A stretch of DNA of 64,000 nucleotides, taken from positions 38,057,618 through 38,121,617 of the forward strand of contig OX381707.1 in the NCBI GenBank assembly GCA_947462335.1, written 5' to 3'. Numbering within the stretch: the first letter of the stretch is position 1; each line of letters begins with the position of its first letter. Both the position numbers and the translations under genes were made by a program. The notes under the pieces are model-generated. The model saw only the letters and a program-made list of their open reading frames with translations, did no database searches and had not been told where the DNA came from. This stretch comes from Harmothoe impar. Lineage: Eukaryota > Annelida > Polychaeta > Phyllodocida > Polynoidae. This document shows, piece by piece, positions 50,176 through 63,700 of this stretch.

Positions 50176-53100
50176 ATGTACGAGGAGGGTAAGTGTGGCA
50201 GGGATTTTGGTTTGAGTGAAAGTGTTAGAATGAGGGATGTGAAAGAATTGATCTGACTATAAAAATGTACATGGGAGCTCTGATTGATATTATGGAGCCA
50301 ATAAAACGCTCAATACATGTACTTCAAGGCCAGAAGGGTGAAGGGGGCACACAGCAGTGGATTATAGGAGACAAAAAATCAGGGATGTTTTAGTAGAAGA
50401 CCGTCTTATCATTATAAAGATAAGGATTGGATGGAAAGGGATGGTGGTCTCACAGTGAGAAGTGTGTGTCGATGTGTGATGCTGAACACTGAGGAGGTGA
50501 CAAACCTACCCCGGGGGGCAGGAAGGTGGGCCCAGGCCCTGGAGACAGGTGAGTCCCCTCTCTCCTGCTGACAGCACGTGCACCTGAGAGACAGAGGTGC
50601 ACAGGGGAGGGGGACCTGGTGACTTCACAGTCCCCTTTGTAGCCCCCATACCACACCTTCACAACCCTCACCCACTCCCTTGCTATCTCCCCGGCCATCT
50701 GCCGTGGGTCGTACCGGGTCGATGGCTGTGACGGCGGCCGGCTGGTGAGGGTGGCAATCGGTCTCTTTCTTTTCAAGGTGTAGTCTCTTAGCGTCACCGG
50801 ATCGCCATTTGTCATTGAGATTGACGGTGGGGAAGTCTAAGCACCAATTGCTCTTCAGTATCTTCAGTTCCTATGGGCCAGTGGTTCTAGCAGCTACATT
50901 TTAGAACAATATCTCTAGCCATATCTAACCAACGGATGACATCTCAAAAGAAAATTATGAGTTGATACGCAATAGCAAAATTGAATTTGATCAAATTAGA
51001 AATCCCAATGGCTTCCTCTATCCATTTATTCTGACACCAAATTGCTGAAACGATCCCAGGCCACATCTTCACATACCAACACATTAACCCTTTAGATATT
51101 CACACACCAATACACTTTAGTATTAGTATAATATTGATGCAGCTGGGCCATGATTGGATCCTCATACAGAATGTATTTCTCCAAACAGAACACATGAGAT
51201 GATCAGCCTCTCAATGTCTACTCAACTGTGTATCAATGCATGCCGCCAACTGACCATTCAAGGACAGCCCATCACACAGGCTATTGGGGATTGGGGAGGC
51301 TCCCGGGGGTAATTGGGAAACTGAATGGTCAATTGAGCTATAGCTACAACATGGACAATGATAAAAAATAGAAGGGTGACACCGTAATCCCAACTTGTGA
51401 TTGCTTTCATGCTAAGTATAGGCTGCTTGCAAACACAAGCTCATAAGGGGGTGAGCCCTTGATGTGTTGACTTGTTCACTTTGCCGACAAAGGTGTAACA
51501 CTGAAGAGGACAGCTTCAAAGAAAGGTGTCGGCAGCGGTGTCCTTGTTGCCCAAACAGGTAGGGATGCTTTCCTAAATAAGACATCAACATTGGTAGGTA
51601 CGCAGAAAAAGGCAATTCAGGCGCTGCCCTATGTCCCTTGTCGGGGCTCACCTGTGGACGTACCTGAACAAAGTGCAGTCACCATGGTTCCCATGGGTTT
51701 ATCCCCAGGTGAACATTGTAACGGCCGTGTAGGGAGAGTCCTCATTGGTCCAAGGGTGGGATCCTTGCATGCTAAATGTGCTATATGGTACCTCCAAATG
51801 GCGGGAACTCAATACTCCACGCTAAATGGCAGCGGGCCAGTGTCCCTGGAGGCTTATGGAATCCTGTGTGTTTTAGATTACTCAAACTGATTGATACACC
51901 TGTCCACTGCAGGTTTTGAAAATATGGCCTCCGATTGAATGGCTTTCTTCTTCTGCACTGTTCTATATGTTACACCTACACAGTCGTGTCTTCGTGGACG
52001 TGTATATCGGCCCGATAATTGAAGAAATGCATTAGGGGAAGAGGCGACGCGAATCCAGCCAGGAATACAGTTTGCCAAAGGCACAGGGTCAACCTGCCAT
52101 TATATGTGATTTCTCTGCACGGGAAAGGCAATTAAATGTATATGTATAGAGGAGAAGGGAAGGTGAAAGATATAACGACTGCAATCATGTCCTAGAGCAT
52201 TGTTGACATTATAATAAATTATAGACCAAAGACAGGGAAGCATTATTGGCAAACACATTGTGTGCTATGCTCTGTGAACGACTTGATTCAAAACATACCA
52301 CGTGGAACTAATCACCTCACTCGAAGGAAATCTCAAGGCCAAAACAAATTTGAGCACCAGATGGTTTTAAACCACAAAAAAAAAGTGAAAAAGTGAAAAA
52401 GTGAAAATGGCCAGTGGTGATTTGAGAGTGGTATTAAAGGGGTTGGCTGCCTTGGTTCTTGGCCCCTGGATCTGATTTTTCTTCCCACCCAGGCCCGTCC
52501 CCTCCAATACCTCACCTTTACACCAACCCCACCCTATACATGCGCGCGCACCCACCCATCTGTCGTCTCTCGTGTGGGGAGCGGGAATTCTGCCCAGAAC
52601 CTTTCTACTAGACCTGCTCAAGTGAAAACCACACTAAATACTCACTCCCCATCCCCTGCCCCTCACACATGCTCACACCGCGCCTCCTTTTGAGGGGAAC
52701 CAGTGGTGCCTCCAGCCTATTACCACACCTGGTGGATTCACATAGAGGCCAGGTAAATCAGACGAGGCTCCTGTTTGATCTTGCCTGGATCCCACACACT
52801 TGGATCCTTCTCTGCAGATCTTGGATCCTCAACTATATCTTTGCCCCCTTCTGCCACCCACCCATCCTACATCACCACCATCCATCCAGGATGTGGTTTC
52901 TTCCTCCGTGTGAGGGTGGACCCTCTCACATGATGGCTTTGAATAGTTTTGCAGGATATCAGATTTATAATTCAGTGAGTATCCTGAATATGAGCACCTT
53001 CTTCAAAACATGAAATCTTGATGCTCTTCCAAGTTCCTTTGCTCGGATAGGTTGCACCATAACATTTGGACCTAGGGTTGGCCAGTCTATGAGGGTTAAT

Positions 53101-54049
53101 TTCTATATCCAACTCAAAAAGCTGCACAAAGCTCGTCATGTTATCTTCAGGTTATTCAAAACACTTCACTACTCAGGACTTAGTTTATGTCTGGCATATA
53201 CAATGCCATATTATGGTATCACTGCAATCTGCCATGTGCTGCCATGGTATTCTAGAGGCAATTGGGCAGTAACTGGCTGTCTTTAAGTACATGACCACCG
53301 TCTTGTGGACAGTGGAGTGGAACGTGCTGAACTTTGAGGACTGTCATTTGCCTGTAGGCCCTAACCAGATAGGGCCTTCTGACATGATAATTATGCATGG
53401 CGAGCGACGCGCCCTCCAGCGACGTCATGACACACCATGGCTACCCTGTGCATGGAGTGTGTCCTGCTGGCCTGAAGAGTGGTATTATTACACTGTAATA
53501 CCTCTAGTGGCTTAGGTCTTGCGCGGCCCTCTGCATGTGTGATGCTTATCAAGGACCGGCATTACGCACGGGCCCTCAGGTGCAGGAGGGGGTGGGGGTT
53601 GGTCGGCTAGGGTTGGTTTTAGGGTTCTCGAGTTGTTTTCTTATACCCTTTCTCAGTTTGAATTTAACATCAGGAGCTTACAGGTAACCACCTTCATTAA
53701 ATGATCAAAATGTATCGATATCGTCATCACCAGTTACTTTCAATGACAGGATCTCCATTGAAGAGAATTATTTGGCAGCTGTTCGGCAGAGATGAGCGAT
53801 AATATAATGTTGATCTACCAGGGGAAAAAATAACACATTTCCCTAAAAACACGTTTTTCTCTCAAGCAAAGGTGGCCAGTAGCCCACCTGCCCGCCTATC
53901 GCGCCACACCGGCCGCCTGGCCTGAGGGTGGGGCACTGGGAGCCACCAGGTCGGTGCCTTCCTCACCTGTACCCCTCCCTCCTCCAGGGGCCCTCCATGT
54001 GCACAACCGGCTCCCTGTCCTCCTCCACGCCCACCCCTTCTAAATGATC

Positions 54050-54125
54050 CCCTTCCGGGTCACAGGTCACATGACAACTTCCGGAAACAAGCAGCGTCTT
54101 CAAAGGGAGAGCGGTAGCCATTTCG
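54050..54125. promoter_or_regulatory. ETS-motif pair, candidate promoter
   Basis: CTTCCGGGT (about 54052-54060) and ACTTCCGGAAAC (about 54077-54088) are paired ETS cores, followed by GGTAGCCATTT. CG is locally enriched. It could be a CpG-type promoter for FGFR or another transcript; no TATA box or exon was identified. Confidence 0.25.
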
Positions 54126-55378
54126 TCATTTTTTTAAAGTTTTTTATATGTTTTATGTGTGTTCTTGAGTAACCTTTAGCGGCCCTAAAGTCCTGCAGCG
54201 GTTGCTTATCGTCCGTTTAAGGCTGTCTTTTCTTGTGGGAACTTTCTTGTGTGTTTTTGTCAAAGTGACGGCCAGGTCGTGTCTTGGTGTGGGTGTGTGT
54301 TTAGGGACGCGAATAGGGTTATAAGGTCTCAGTGCCGCCGGACTGTGTTCACAAGTCTGGTAGCCACTGGGAAACACAGGTAGACACGTCGTAGAGACAT
54401 AACAGTAGCCTATAGTAGAAGAGAATGGGCCTGGTAGTGTAGTATGGTGTAAACTGCTGGATCCTTCTCCGCGGAGAGAGGCGCATCATTTTACACGTGA
54501 TCCTCTCTCAGAGTGTGAGAGGGGGCAAAGACGGTTGCCATCCTTCTCTTCTTTTAACTTATAACGGTTCGACCATTTTGGGATTGGTCAAAAATGAGGA
54601 GGGGGTAGATTGCCACGCTCCTGTACAGAGCTAGCTATAGATCTGCCAGTCTATTTCTGCCCATTCAAGAATGTAATGCCTTTCACAGATAGTTAAATAC
54701 GTCATTGACTACATATGTAAAGACGTCCACGTCATTGATTGAGTTTCAGCCCATCTCAATGTCGTCTGCCTGTCACATTCCCGCCTTGTCCATCCATTCA
54801 CCATCAGAGCAAATAAAGCGGCTTTCTGCCTGTGTTGAATGTTCATTTTCTGCCCCTTAATAATACCCTACACCCTGGTGGCAGCTATAGAGTTACACGG
54901 ACTGACCCAAAGACGTGACACAGCGGACAACAAGCGTGCGACACCGGACCTGGGCCCCTTGCGGTCAGCAAAAACGCATAGTGCACGGCAATTATCGGCA
55001 ACCTGAGCGGCCGTACCTGGCCGTGGTGGTGCGCGGTCTCAGGGACAGAAGGGGGTGAAGTAAAACTTGCCAATTTATCACGAATCTCCTCCTCCTACAC
55101 AACCCCAGGAGGGCCTTTTTGTGCTTTTTGTTGGGGGTTGGGATCTGGGGGTATTCCCCATGTTTTGTCATTCAGTGTGACCATAGACCTGCAGTAAAGA
55201 TCCATGGTGTGAGCAACTAGATAACTGTCACAGGCAGGATAATGGATCTTAATGCACCGTTCTAGTGGGCTTTTTGGATCCTGGGATGATCAGTCTTCAG
55301 TTAGTGCACTCAATGATGAATGTCACCCCCTACTGACGCTTGGATCAGTATGGATTACTTTGTATTATTAGGTGAACT

Positions 55379-55460
55379 TGATCTCTATTATTCCAGGGAA
55401 ATTTCCATTTCCCTGGAATAATTACGTAAATTTCACATGTCCATGGAATAATAGGGATCA
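55379..55460. repeat. Nested fold-back (inverted repeat)
   Basis: Perfect 16-bp arms ATTATTCCAGGGAAAT (55387-55402) and ATTTCCCTGGAATAAT (55407-55422) enclose a 4-nt loop. An outer pair, TGATCTCTATTATTCC (55379-55394) and its inverse at 55445-55460, differs at one position. Confidence 0.85.
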
Positions 55461-55899
55461 GCATGTCTATAACACATAATAGATTTAATACAATAACTAG
55501 CCCTAGCTAGGCACACCATTAAAAAGATCATGTGATTAAAGAAGTGTAAAACATAAGTGCTTCACTAGAAGTCACTGGGAAACTGAGGGCGATAGCCTTA
55601 TTTAGTCAGTTTTATGTCCAAGCCGACGACCTCAACGTTAGCTTTGTGACAAATCACCAGAATCCTACTCAAATTAATGACTTCTGACCCTCTATTTTCT
55701 CCGATCTAATCACTACCAAAAGGACTAGGAGCACAGGGTGCCAGCGTTAATGAACGTCCTACTGTCACCGAAAGGGGCAATGTGGGGGCGAGAAAAAAAA
55801 CTAAGCCTGCTAATATTATCCTGGGGAGGAAGCGCGCAGCGTCCAAGTGTGGTTAATAACAGAAATTAACTTTACCACCCTTTCATACAGCGCAGTCAG

Positions 55900-56010
55900 A
55901 ACGGCCTCCCGAGACAAAGGGACACGCCGGAACCAAGCAATCACAGGCATGCGCCGACGCCACTTCCGGCGCCTGTGAGAAACATATAGCGGAGGCGGCC
56001 ATGCTGGAGA
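55900..56010. promoter_or_regulatory. CpG-rich patch, candidate promoter
   Basis: CG-dense DNA with an ETS core (CACTTCCGGCG) and a GGCGGCCATG sequence resembling the YY1-type element of housekeeping promoters. The minus strand reads ATGGCCGCC here, but the frame shows no recognisable protein. Confidence 0.25.
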
Positions 56011-56548
56011 AGTAGAGTAAACTGGACACCCCACAGCATGCAGAGAAACTGAAACTATTTACATGTGTACATCCCCCTGTCCTTAACACAGTTGATTTCA
56101 CACCAAGGTTTGCTTCTGCTTGGTGAGGCCTTGTAGACATTAATACTTCCTGTCCTGCTTTCATGTTGTTTGTCCTCTCATCTTTCTGTAATTGCCTGGT
56201 GTGAAGGGGATTGTGACAATGGTAAGGGGAGTGTTGTTTCTATGTTTGTGAATCCCTATAGAGTGGACAAACACCTTCACTTCCTCCCCCAGGTGTGCCT
56301 TTGCTGCACTATACCTGCTTGTTACCTGCCCACCTACCACCACATGGTGGGTCCCTCACCTGGCCAACATGTAGACCTGCCATCTGAGGGCCCCTCCTCC
56401 ACCCACATCCCTACCACACCTGACATGTATGCAGACCTGCAGTTTAGGGTACCTGGGGTGAACCCTTGTCCCAACTATCCTACCCTGCAGGACAAATAAA
56501 AGGGCATCTATACCCACACAAACCAGCCTAGAAACTACAATGTGATAG

Positions 56549-56609
56549 GGCCAAAAAAAAAAAAAGGTTTGTTTCCAGTCACCCGACCGGGTCTACCCAA
56601 GCAGGATTG

Positions 56610-56640
<31 letters not shown>

Positions 56641-57679
56641 GGCTACATGCCGTTTTTTACGGCTTGTAAATCGGACAATTATTAAGGATTTTAGAGCAAA
56701 AATAGTAAGATAATCAGTTTTCCCCCTGGAAAATTGGATGACCAAAATATCTTATACTCCATTACATTTTTTATTTCATTTCCTACATGCCAGTTTTTAT
56801 GGTCTGTAGGTGGAATTGTAAAAAAAAAAAAAAAAAAAAGTATGAATATATTTTAGATCAGTCAAGGGCAGATCAACTTTTAAAAATTTATTAAAAGTTT
56901 CATCCACCGCGAGTTGCGGCACGATGTTCCAGGTACTTACATGTTTGGTTGGGCCCCCCCTTGAGGAGGCATAGAAATCTCATAGGATTATTTTGGGGTT
57001 TTCTTGCTATATATCAGTTTTTGCGTTTCATGAATCAGACAATAATTAATAAAGATTCTAGAGAAAATTGTAAGATAATCTTTTTTTATTAAATGCCCCA
57101 CCAGAATATCCTATACTGTAAAACCTCAAGCACAAGCCATCATCAAATCGCCATTGCGCCTTATAGGATCGGCCCAAACTCTAGGTGTGGCTGGGGCGCA
57201 TCCAAGGGAGGAGTCCTGGGGGTCCGGACCACCTACCCTCCCCTTTAGAAAAGATTTTTCTGATGATATTTAGACCCTCCCCCCCTTTTCAAATTCCTAC
57301 CTCCAATAGTTGAAGTTAGCCCAATGAAGTTATTGACCCAAAACCACCAAAATATGAAAATCGTGTGCCAAAACTCTTAATTTCCCCATATATTTCAGCT
57401 CCCAGTAAAAAAAAAAAAGAAATAAAAAACGCCCTTGTCACATTTTCACTGCCGTATAAAATGTATAGGAAATTTTAGACTTTTCGTGAATGACTTTTAC
57501 ATTTTAGTAGTTAAGAGTTTACTGATCCACAAAAGGTGTTCTATTGTAAGTTATTCCTAGCTTACTGCATTACTGAAAGTTTATATTTGGCCACTTTGTG
57601 ACATATTTTTCAAAAAAAAAAGTTAAAAAAAGAAAAAGTTATTTTTTAAGTGGACTTACAGGCCTTGCGGGAAGGAAAT

Positions 57680-57716
<37 letters not shown>

Positions 57717-57779
57717 GACCGGCCGGGTCTATGCTCTAGGATCATGTTACTGGAAACCAACCTTTTTTTTTTTTTGGCC
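56549..57779. mobile_element. TIR element with long poly(A)/poly(T) arms, 1231 bp
   Basis: Ends GGCCAAAAAAAAAAAAAGGT on the left and, inverted, GGCCAAAAAAAAAAAGGTTG on the right both continue into TTTCCAGT and a GACCCGG/CCGGGTC segment. TAG flanks both ends (56546-56548, 57780-57782). Inside the TIRs sit poly(T) and poly(A) blocks. Segments at 56641-56760 and 57007-57120 share CAGACAATAATTA-like and TAAGATAATC words, so the interior is itself repeated. It is non-coding. Confidence 0.75.
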
Positions 57780-57782
57780 TAG

Positions 57783-60700
57783 ATATGGGGTGGGGCAGGG
57801 GTGGGGCTGAAGGTGTTGTGTGATCAAAGCTGGGGGACTGGGCTCTGGGACTGGGCCAACCACTTAGGCTAGAGGTGGACTATAGGTCAGAATAAAATGG
57901 ATAACTAGCTATGAATCCACTGTGGGGGGGGGGGGGGGGGGTTATAGACTTCCCAAGCTAGATAGACATCCCCATAGTCAAAGAAAGACACCCAGACTGC
58001 AGGGACCACCCTGGTTTTATAAGCATACCAAGTCGTTAAGGAGCACACTTTGGGAGGTGTGTCCTGGAATGTAAGATCTTTGTCTTGTCACACTGTCCAC
58101 TGCCTACTCTGAGTAGGACTGTGACGTAAGCTGGTCACCTCTTCACTTTCACCAGCCCTTTTAGTGTCCACTGGGATCTGTCCAGGGAGGGGCATTCACT
58201 GGAAGGATGAGTAGGGTTGTATGGAGGTATGGGGGATATGGTAAAGGGTCGCTGGGAGGGGAGGGGTGGTGGGGGGTCTATAGGGATGGTCTACCTGGCA
58301 GGTAGGTCCATATTCAAGGTTAGCAGAAGGGTGTCACTTCTGACCAGGGTACCGTCTTTAGTCCATCTTGCCCCCTCTTTTCATGTGGTGACCGTCCACC
58401 CCACCTCCCCCTGCGCCCCTAGATGCCCTCTGGACACTGTCTTTCTGCAGGGCACTGGAGCGTAGCTTACGACTGGCCACTGGTAGAGGTATGGGACTGA
58501 GATAGTCTTGGCATTTTGCATCCTATATACCAAAGGTGCTTACGTATGGGATGTGGTATAGACTCATGTAGGCCTCATAGACATAGAAGGTAAAGCAGTC
58601 CAGATACAACTTGTTTTTACTTCAGGTACACGTACAACTTGTGTTTATGTCGGTGTAGGCTATATCCAAAATACATTAAATCTGAGATCACCAATGTCAT
58701 TTTCATTCTATATTCACCTTCTCAAATTCCCAAAGTACAGCCTCTTGAAACACCACCTCTATTGAATGAAAAGAATCCTATAAAGTCAAAGCCAACCGCA
58801 GATCCCATCTCATTTTGGGGGCTAGGAACGACGAAGTCCGTCATCCTTGACCGGCCATGCCCGCCACTAGCCCGGAGGGTAAAGCTAGATCGTGGGGTAG
58901 CCATGTCAGAACTTGGAGGCAATGTGCGTTTGGAGTAGCATCTCTGTCATTTCAGTTGTTATTTTCTGTCTCCATTGAGACTCTATACATTCGTGTTGAA
59001 GTAAGAATGATTTATTTTCATGGAAACTGACAAACATTGATTTATTATCTATGTAGAGGTGACGGTATGCAATGCCAGATCTCTATGTCCACACTATGTA
59101 CCTCGAAGTACTAGCAATGAAATCACTATAACTGAGAATGAAACTGTATAGACTCCATTGTAAGGTCTTATAATATACATTGCACTGGGATACAGTCTCA
59201 TCAGTAGCTGCCATCACCATACGTTCCCCAGAGAAAGTAAAGGTAAGGTAGATAATTATCAGCTGGGGTCAGGTATGGGGTGGTAGTGGAGGAGGGGTGG
59301 TAGGGTAGAACAAGGAGGCTATTGTCAGCCATCAGGGGTGAAGGTTGTGATTAGAGCGGGCTGAGAACTGTCTGGGGGCGTTCTGGATGTACCACCAGGG
59401 CACACAGTGTCTAGACCCATCCCAACTCCATCCTATATTTGTAATATAGACCAACATCACCTTCACCTCCACTATCTAGTCTATCAACGTGGGCACCTAC
59501 ACTTTATCAGTGTATTTCTATCCGGTAACTCTCACTCATTCATAGTTCTACCTATGTTGAAAGGGATGTCTCTCAGACGATTGGCATTTCTCTAACTGTA
59601 TATGACTTACCACTGAAGGTGCAAGCTTCAGTCGAAGAAGTAGATCTCTTGCTTTAATGAATTCTTAGTGCAATTTAACTACACGTATGCTTCTAACACA
59701 CCATGTGCCTCATCCATTATCTGGATTAATAGTTCACATCTGCCCCCCAAAAAAGATATCTGCATATTTAAGTGTTTTGTGTGCATGTGGATGCCCCCTG
59801 TCTGGTCTTCCTCAGATAAGGCAGTCTGGATGAACCTTTTTCAGATTGCATCTCCTCCATGCATCCAGGGGCCCCCTCTGCTAGCTCAGTCAAGTTAAGG
59901 TCAATGCATTTGAATTCCACCCAACATTCTTCAGCTTTGACCCTGGCAGGGTGTAGGGCGTATAGGGGAGTTGAGGCCCCTGGATGGGGAGGTGAGGAGG
60001 TTAGTCAGGTGAGCGCCCTGTTGCATACCAGGGGAGAAATTACCTGGTGAAGGGGGTTTATGTGTGGATGGGGGTAGGTGCGTGTCCTGCTATCTAAAAT
60101 GGTCCCTTAATGGCAAAATTAGCAACGAGAGACACTGGGGGCCTTTAAATTCTACAAAGCACAACCTATGTTAGCACAGGGTTGCGATATGTTATCCAGT
60201 GACAAAATTCAAGGAGCTGATATGTATGTGAAGGATGCAAAGTGCCATTTTGAGCAGGTAGACTGGTGATTTTAATACGACCAGTTATGGAGACTGGCAA
60301 GGGACTTGGATGGGGGAGCGGGTCACCCAAGTACAATGTCCCTTTTTGCTGCTTTGCTGATATTTTTTTACAAAGTTTTTATTGGAGCTATATAAGACTG
60401 AAGAGGTGGATAGGGTGTGGGGTCTGAGGCAAGGTTTATATAGTGGCTGTGATCAAGCCTGGGGGTATGGACACAGCAGTGGACTTCAAAGGTAGAGATA
60501 AAGCAGCAATTTGGACCTCTCCCTGCCCCAGTGGAAAGGAGCCCTATGTAAATGCTGGCTTGGTGTTGGGTCCAGGTTGAGGGCAGACCAACAGTCTCAC
60601 CTTGGTCAACTCCCAGGTGTGACAAGTTTATTGCACCTGGAGGAAGCTCACCTCAATGTGGACTCCCTATGGGGATGACGAGGTTGATGAGGGGATTTAG

Positions 60701-63700
60701 GGACTGGCCATCCTACCAATGCCGATTAATGGGTACGAGATGTGGGAGGGCTGTGCAGATAATAAAAAGAGGGGAGAATTCATTGTTTCTGATAACAAGT
60801 TTGTGTATTGAGGTAGGATCATCCTTCAGGGAATGCATTTGGAAATCACTCACAATAATGTAACATGGATATAATATATGTTTACCTTGCATCTTCCAAG
60901 TGATTTCCTGTGACAAAATATTACATAGTTTCTAAGACATAAACTAAAACTGGGCAACGATAACCCCTCGAATCTGAATCTAAATCAGATATGTATACAT
61001 AGAGTACTTGAACCTCCATGGTCGATTGGTCGAGTAGGGGGAAGTTGTCATTGGAGCGGATGTGAGCTTGGTTAAAGTTAACCTACACTGGCCACAGAGT
61101 CAAGACATAAATTAGAATAGTGTACAATGGCTTTCTAAGAATCTCATTTGGAGGAGAACCCTACATACCTCTGGAAAAATAAAGCACACTGGATGTGTGT
61201 ACTACCGCCCCCCCCCTCCACACACACACACCTCAGCAATGTCCCATTTTAAGACTTCCATAACTAACTCTAAATATTCCTTACCCTATAATGAAAAGCC
61301 ATTTAGGGGGAGGCGTGATCCATTGACCACTGGTCACTCCACAGGAGCCCACTCTACCTCACCTGCCCTATCTCACCTGGCTGCCTACCTGTCCATCCTA
61401 CACCCTTATCACCTGTCAGTGCGGCCCCTTTGATCCCCTCAATTGACTCACCTGGTCAGTCAAGTGCTTATCTAAATGAACATTTTGGAGGACGCGTTTA
61501 GAATCACCTCTCCCCCCTTCATCCCCGAAGACGTACTTCTTTTTGGTGTTTTATCTCACCTGGAGCGGCTGTCAGACTTTGGCCGTCAAAGGTCGTGACA
61601 CCTTCACTGAGAAGGTGACAAGGTACATTGTTCTTTGGACGTTTGGTGTCCGAAAATATGCCAACATAGGGCGTCAGCTATCACTCACATCAATTGGTCA
61701 CACAACCCCCTTTTCATGGAGCTTTTTAACTGTGAAACCAAATATATAAACTAGGATGGGCACTACTGGGATCCTGTACACTGCTTTGTGTGTCTATATA
61801 CACATATATAAATGAACATAGGTCGGCCTTTATTCAGGCACTATTATGTTTTATAACATAATTTTTAACACATATATAATCTGTATTGTGTGTAGATACC
61901 ACGAGGACATACGGTGGTCATTGAGAGTTTCATTGTCCCTTGTAGGTCATGTTGGCAGACCTCTCCATATATACAAGGTCAGTCAGATAGGTGGTCACCA
62001 TGAGAGCAAATAAGAAGTACTTGTCCTACTGGTCAGCATCCCTTATCTATATTATCATATATATCAGGAGCCACAAGTGTGTGCAGATAGGGTCAAGTGT
62101 GCAACAGGATCCAGTGAAGCCACCATCCACCAGGTTATCTTTCCCTTGTCAGATTAGAACTGTTCATTTCCAAGCGTTGTCATCACTGCTTATCATATGT
62201 GATATGAAACTATATGGTATAGAGGAGAGGTCGTAGAGGGCATGGGATTTGAAAAACCAATGCAGGAAGTTGATTCTCCTACCAATAATTTGTTTTGAAG
62301 TGTGACATATAGTCCGATTCACCTTTGTTCCACTTAAACCCAATTGTAAGAAATGAAATTATTCACAAAGAAAAGGAAATAGGACAACATTATTTCTTCA
62401 TGAATCAATTACTCCAATTCGTAAGCATCCAAGCGGGTTTGTCACTAGGTAATTTGTGCTGATCATCTGCATAATTATGTCCTTCGCTGGCGAAAAGGTA
62501 CACCTTTGTGGAATATCCGTGTCGACGTCCATCTAAATGAAGTGACACCAGTCACACTTAGCATTATGAGACAAGAGGGGCCTCTACTCCCATAGACACC
62601 AAGCGTGTAGGGGCTCCCTAGTTTGGGTGTCCACCGTGGGATTGGTTGGGAAATGGGAAAGTTAGGCTAGAGGCCCTTGGGTATGAGGGCAGTGCCCCTA
62701 GGTCATTAATGTGCAGGTGTGTAGAGGGGGGTAGGGTGAAAGCTGGGGGTGAAGTCACCTGGATGTAACGTGGTTAAATATTCCTGCTCTCTCCAGGGGG
62801 GTGACGGGGGGCAATTAACGAAGGTATTTACCTGTATAAAGGAGAGAGGTGAAGGTGGGAGGGGGTAGATAGGGCAAGACCTTACCCCTGGCCATGAGGT
62901 ACAGTCCAGGGGTCACAGGGTACAGTAGCGAGAGTGCGTGTACTTCATCCCTGATGCCTACCTGCAACCCAACCCTTAGTGCATATATACCATATACCCA
63001 TAGAGCTGACCTACACCCCTCCCCCCAAATGCCACACACAAACCACACCTAATCATATACCTTGCCTTTTCCTATCCAACATTTAGAAGGCCCTATACCT
63101 CCAATCACGCTGACATTAAATATTCAACACTAAAACACAGAAACCACAAGTCTGGCACCATGAACACCTCTTTAAGCCTTTGTGCATTTTTAAATAGGTT
63201 TCTTTCATGTTAAAGACGGAAGTATAGACGCGTTAGTCTCTAATCTTTAAGAGTCAGTGCTGGCGTCCATGGTGACATCTTTGATCCCATCAGCCTGTGT
63301 TGTCAAGTACACTTTAGACTTGAGATCGCCTAGACCCATATTTAAAGTAAAGTAGGCTAGTTGCTATGGTAACCAGAGATAAGACAGCCTGAGAAGATGG
63401 GGGCCAGGATCGTACTCAACGATGCCCCCAGGGGAATGCCCCCTCCCCCCTCCCCAATCCAACAACTCCCAGGTCTTTCTGGACAGCCATTCGGGGAGTG
63501 GTCACGATAAATGAAATAGAGTGGTCATGATAGAGGGATTATAAAATAAATGTTATCCATTTTCCTCAACATAATGCCTCCACAGATAGTAGGGGCAATC
63601 GAATGTCCACCACTGATGAGGCTATTCCTGATATTCCCACATCTAGCAGAAGGTCAGAAGTTGTTAGCCCCCCCGTGTGGCACAAACAATGGTTAGACCT

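Larger units (their letters stand above)
47981..56545. other. Upstream region, no coding exon recognised
   Basis: No conserved frame was found. It holds a CRE at 48331-48338, a C16 run (50016-50031), a CRE-dense patch (50084-50175), GC-rich patches with ETS motifs (54050-54090, 55960-55990) and a fold-back (55379-55460). Either ETS-rich patch could be a promoter. Confidence 0.5.

Noticed and set aside
50450..50815. 121-codon minus-strand frame
   Set aside because: No recognised domain; proline/serine/arginine-rich; no good splice continuation was identified.
56170..56499. 109-codon plus-strand frame
   Set aside because: Composition is ordinary for translated non-coding DNA; no recognisable motif, splice structure or continuation.
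57598..57810. Poly-lysine open frame
   Set aside because: It reads through the poly(A) arm of the TIR element at 56549-57779.
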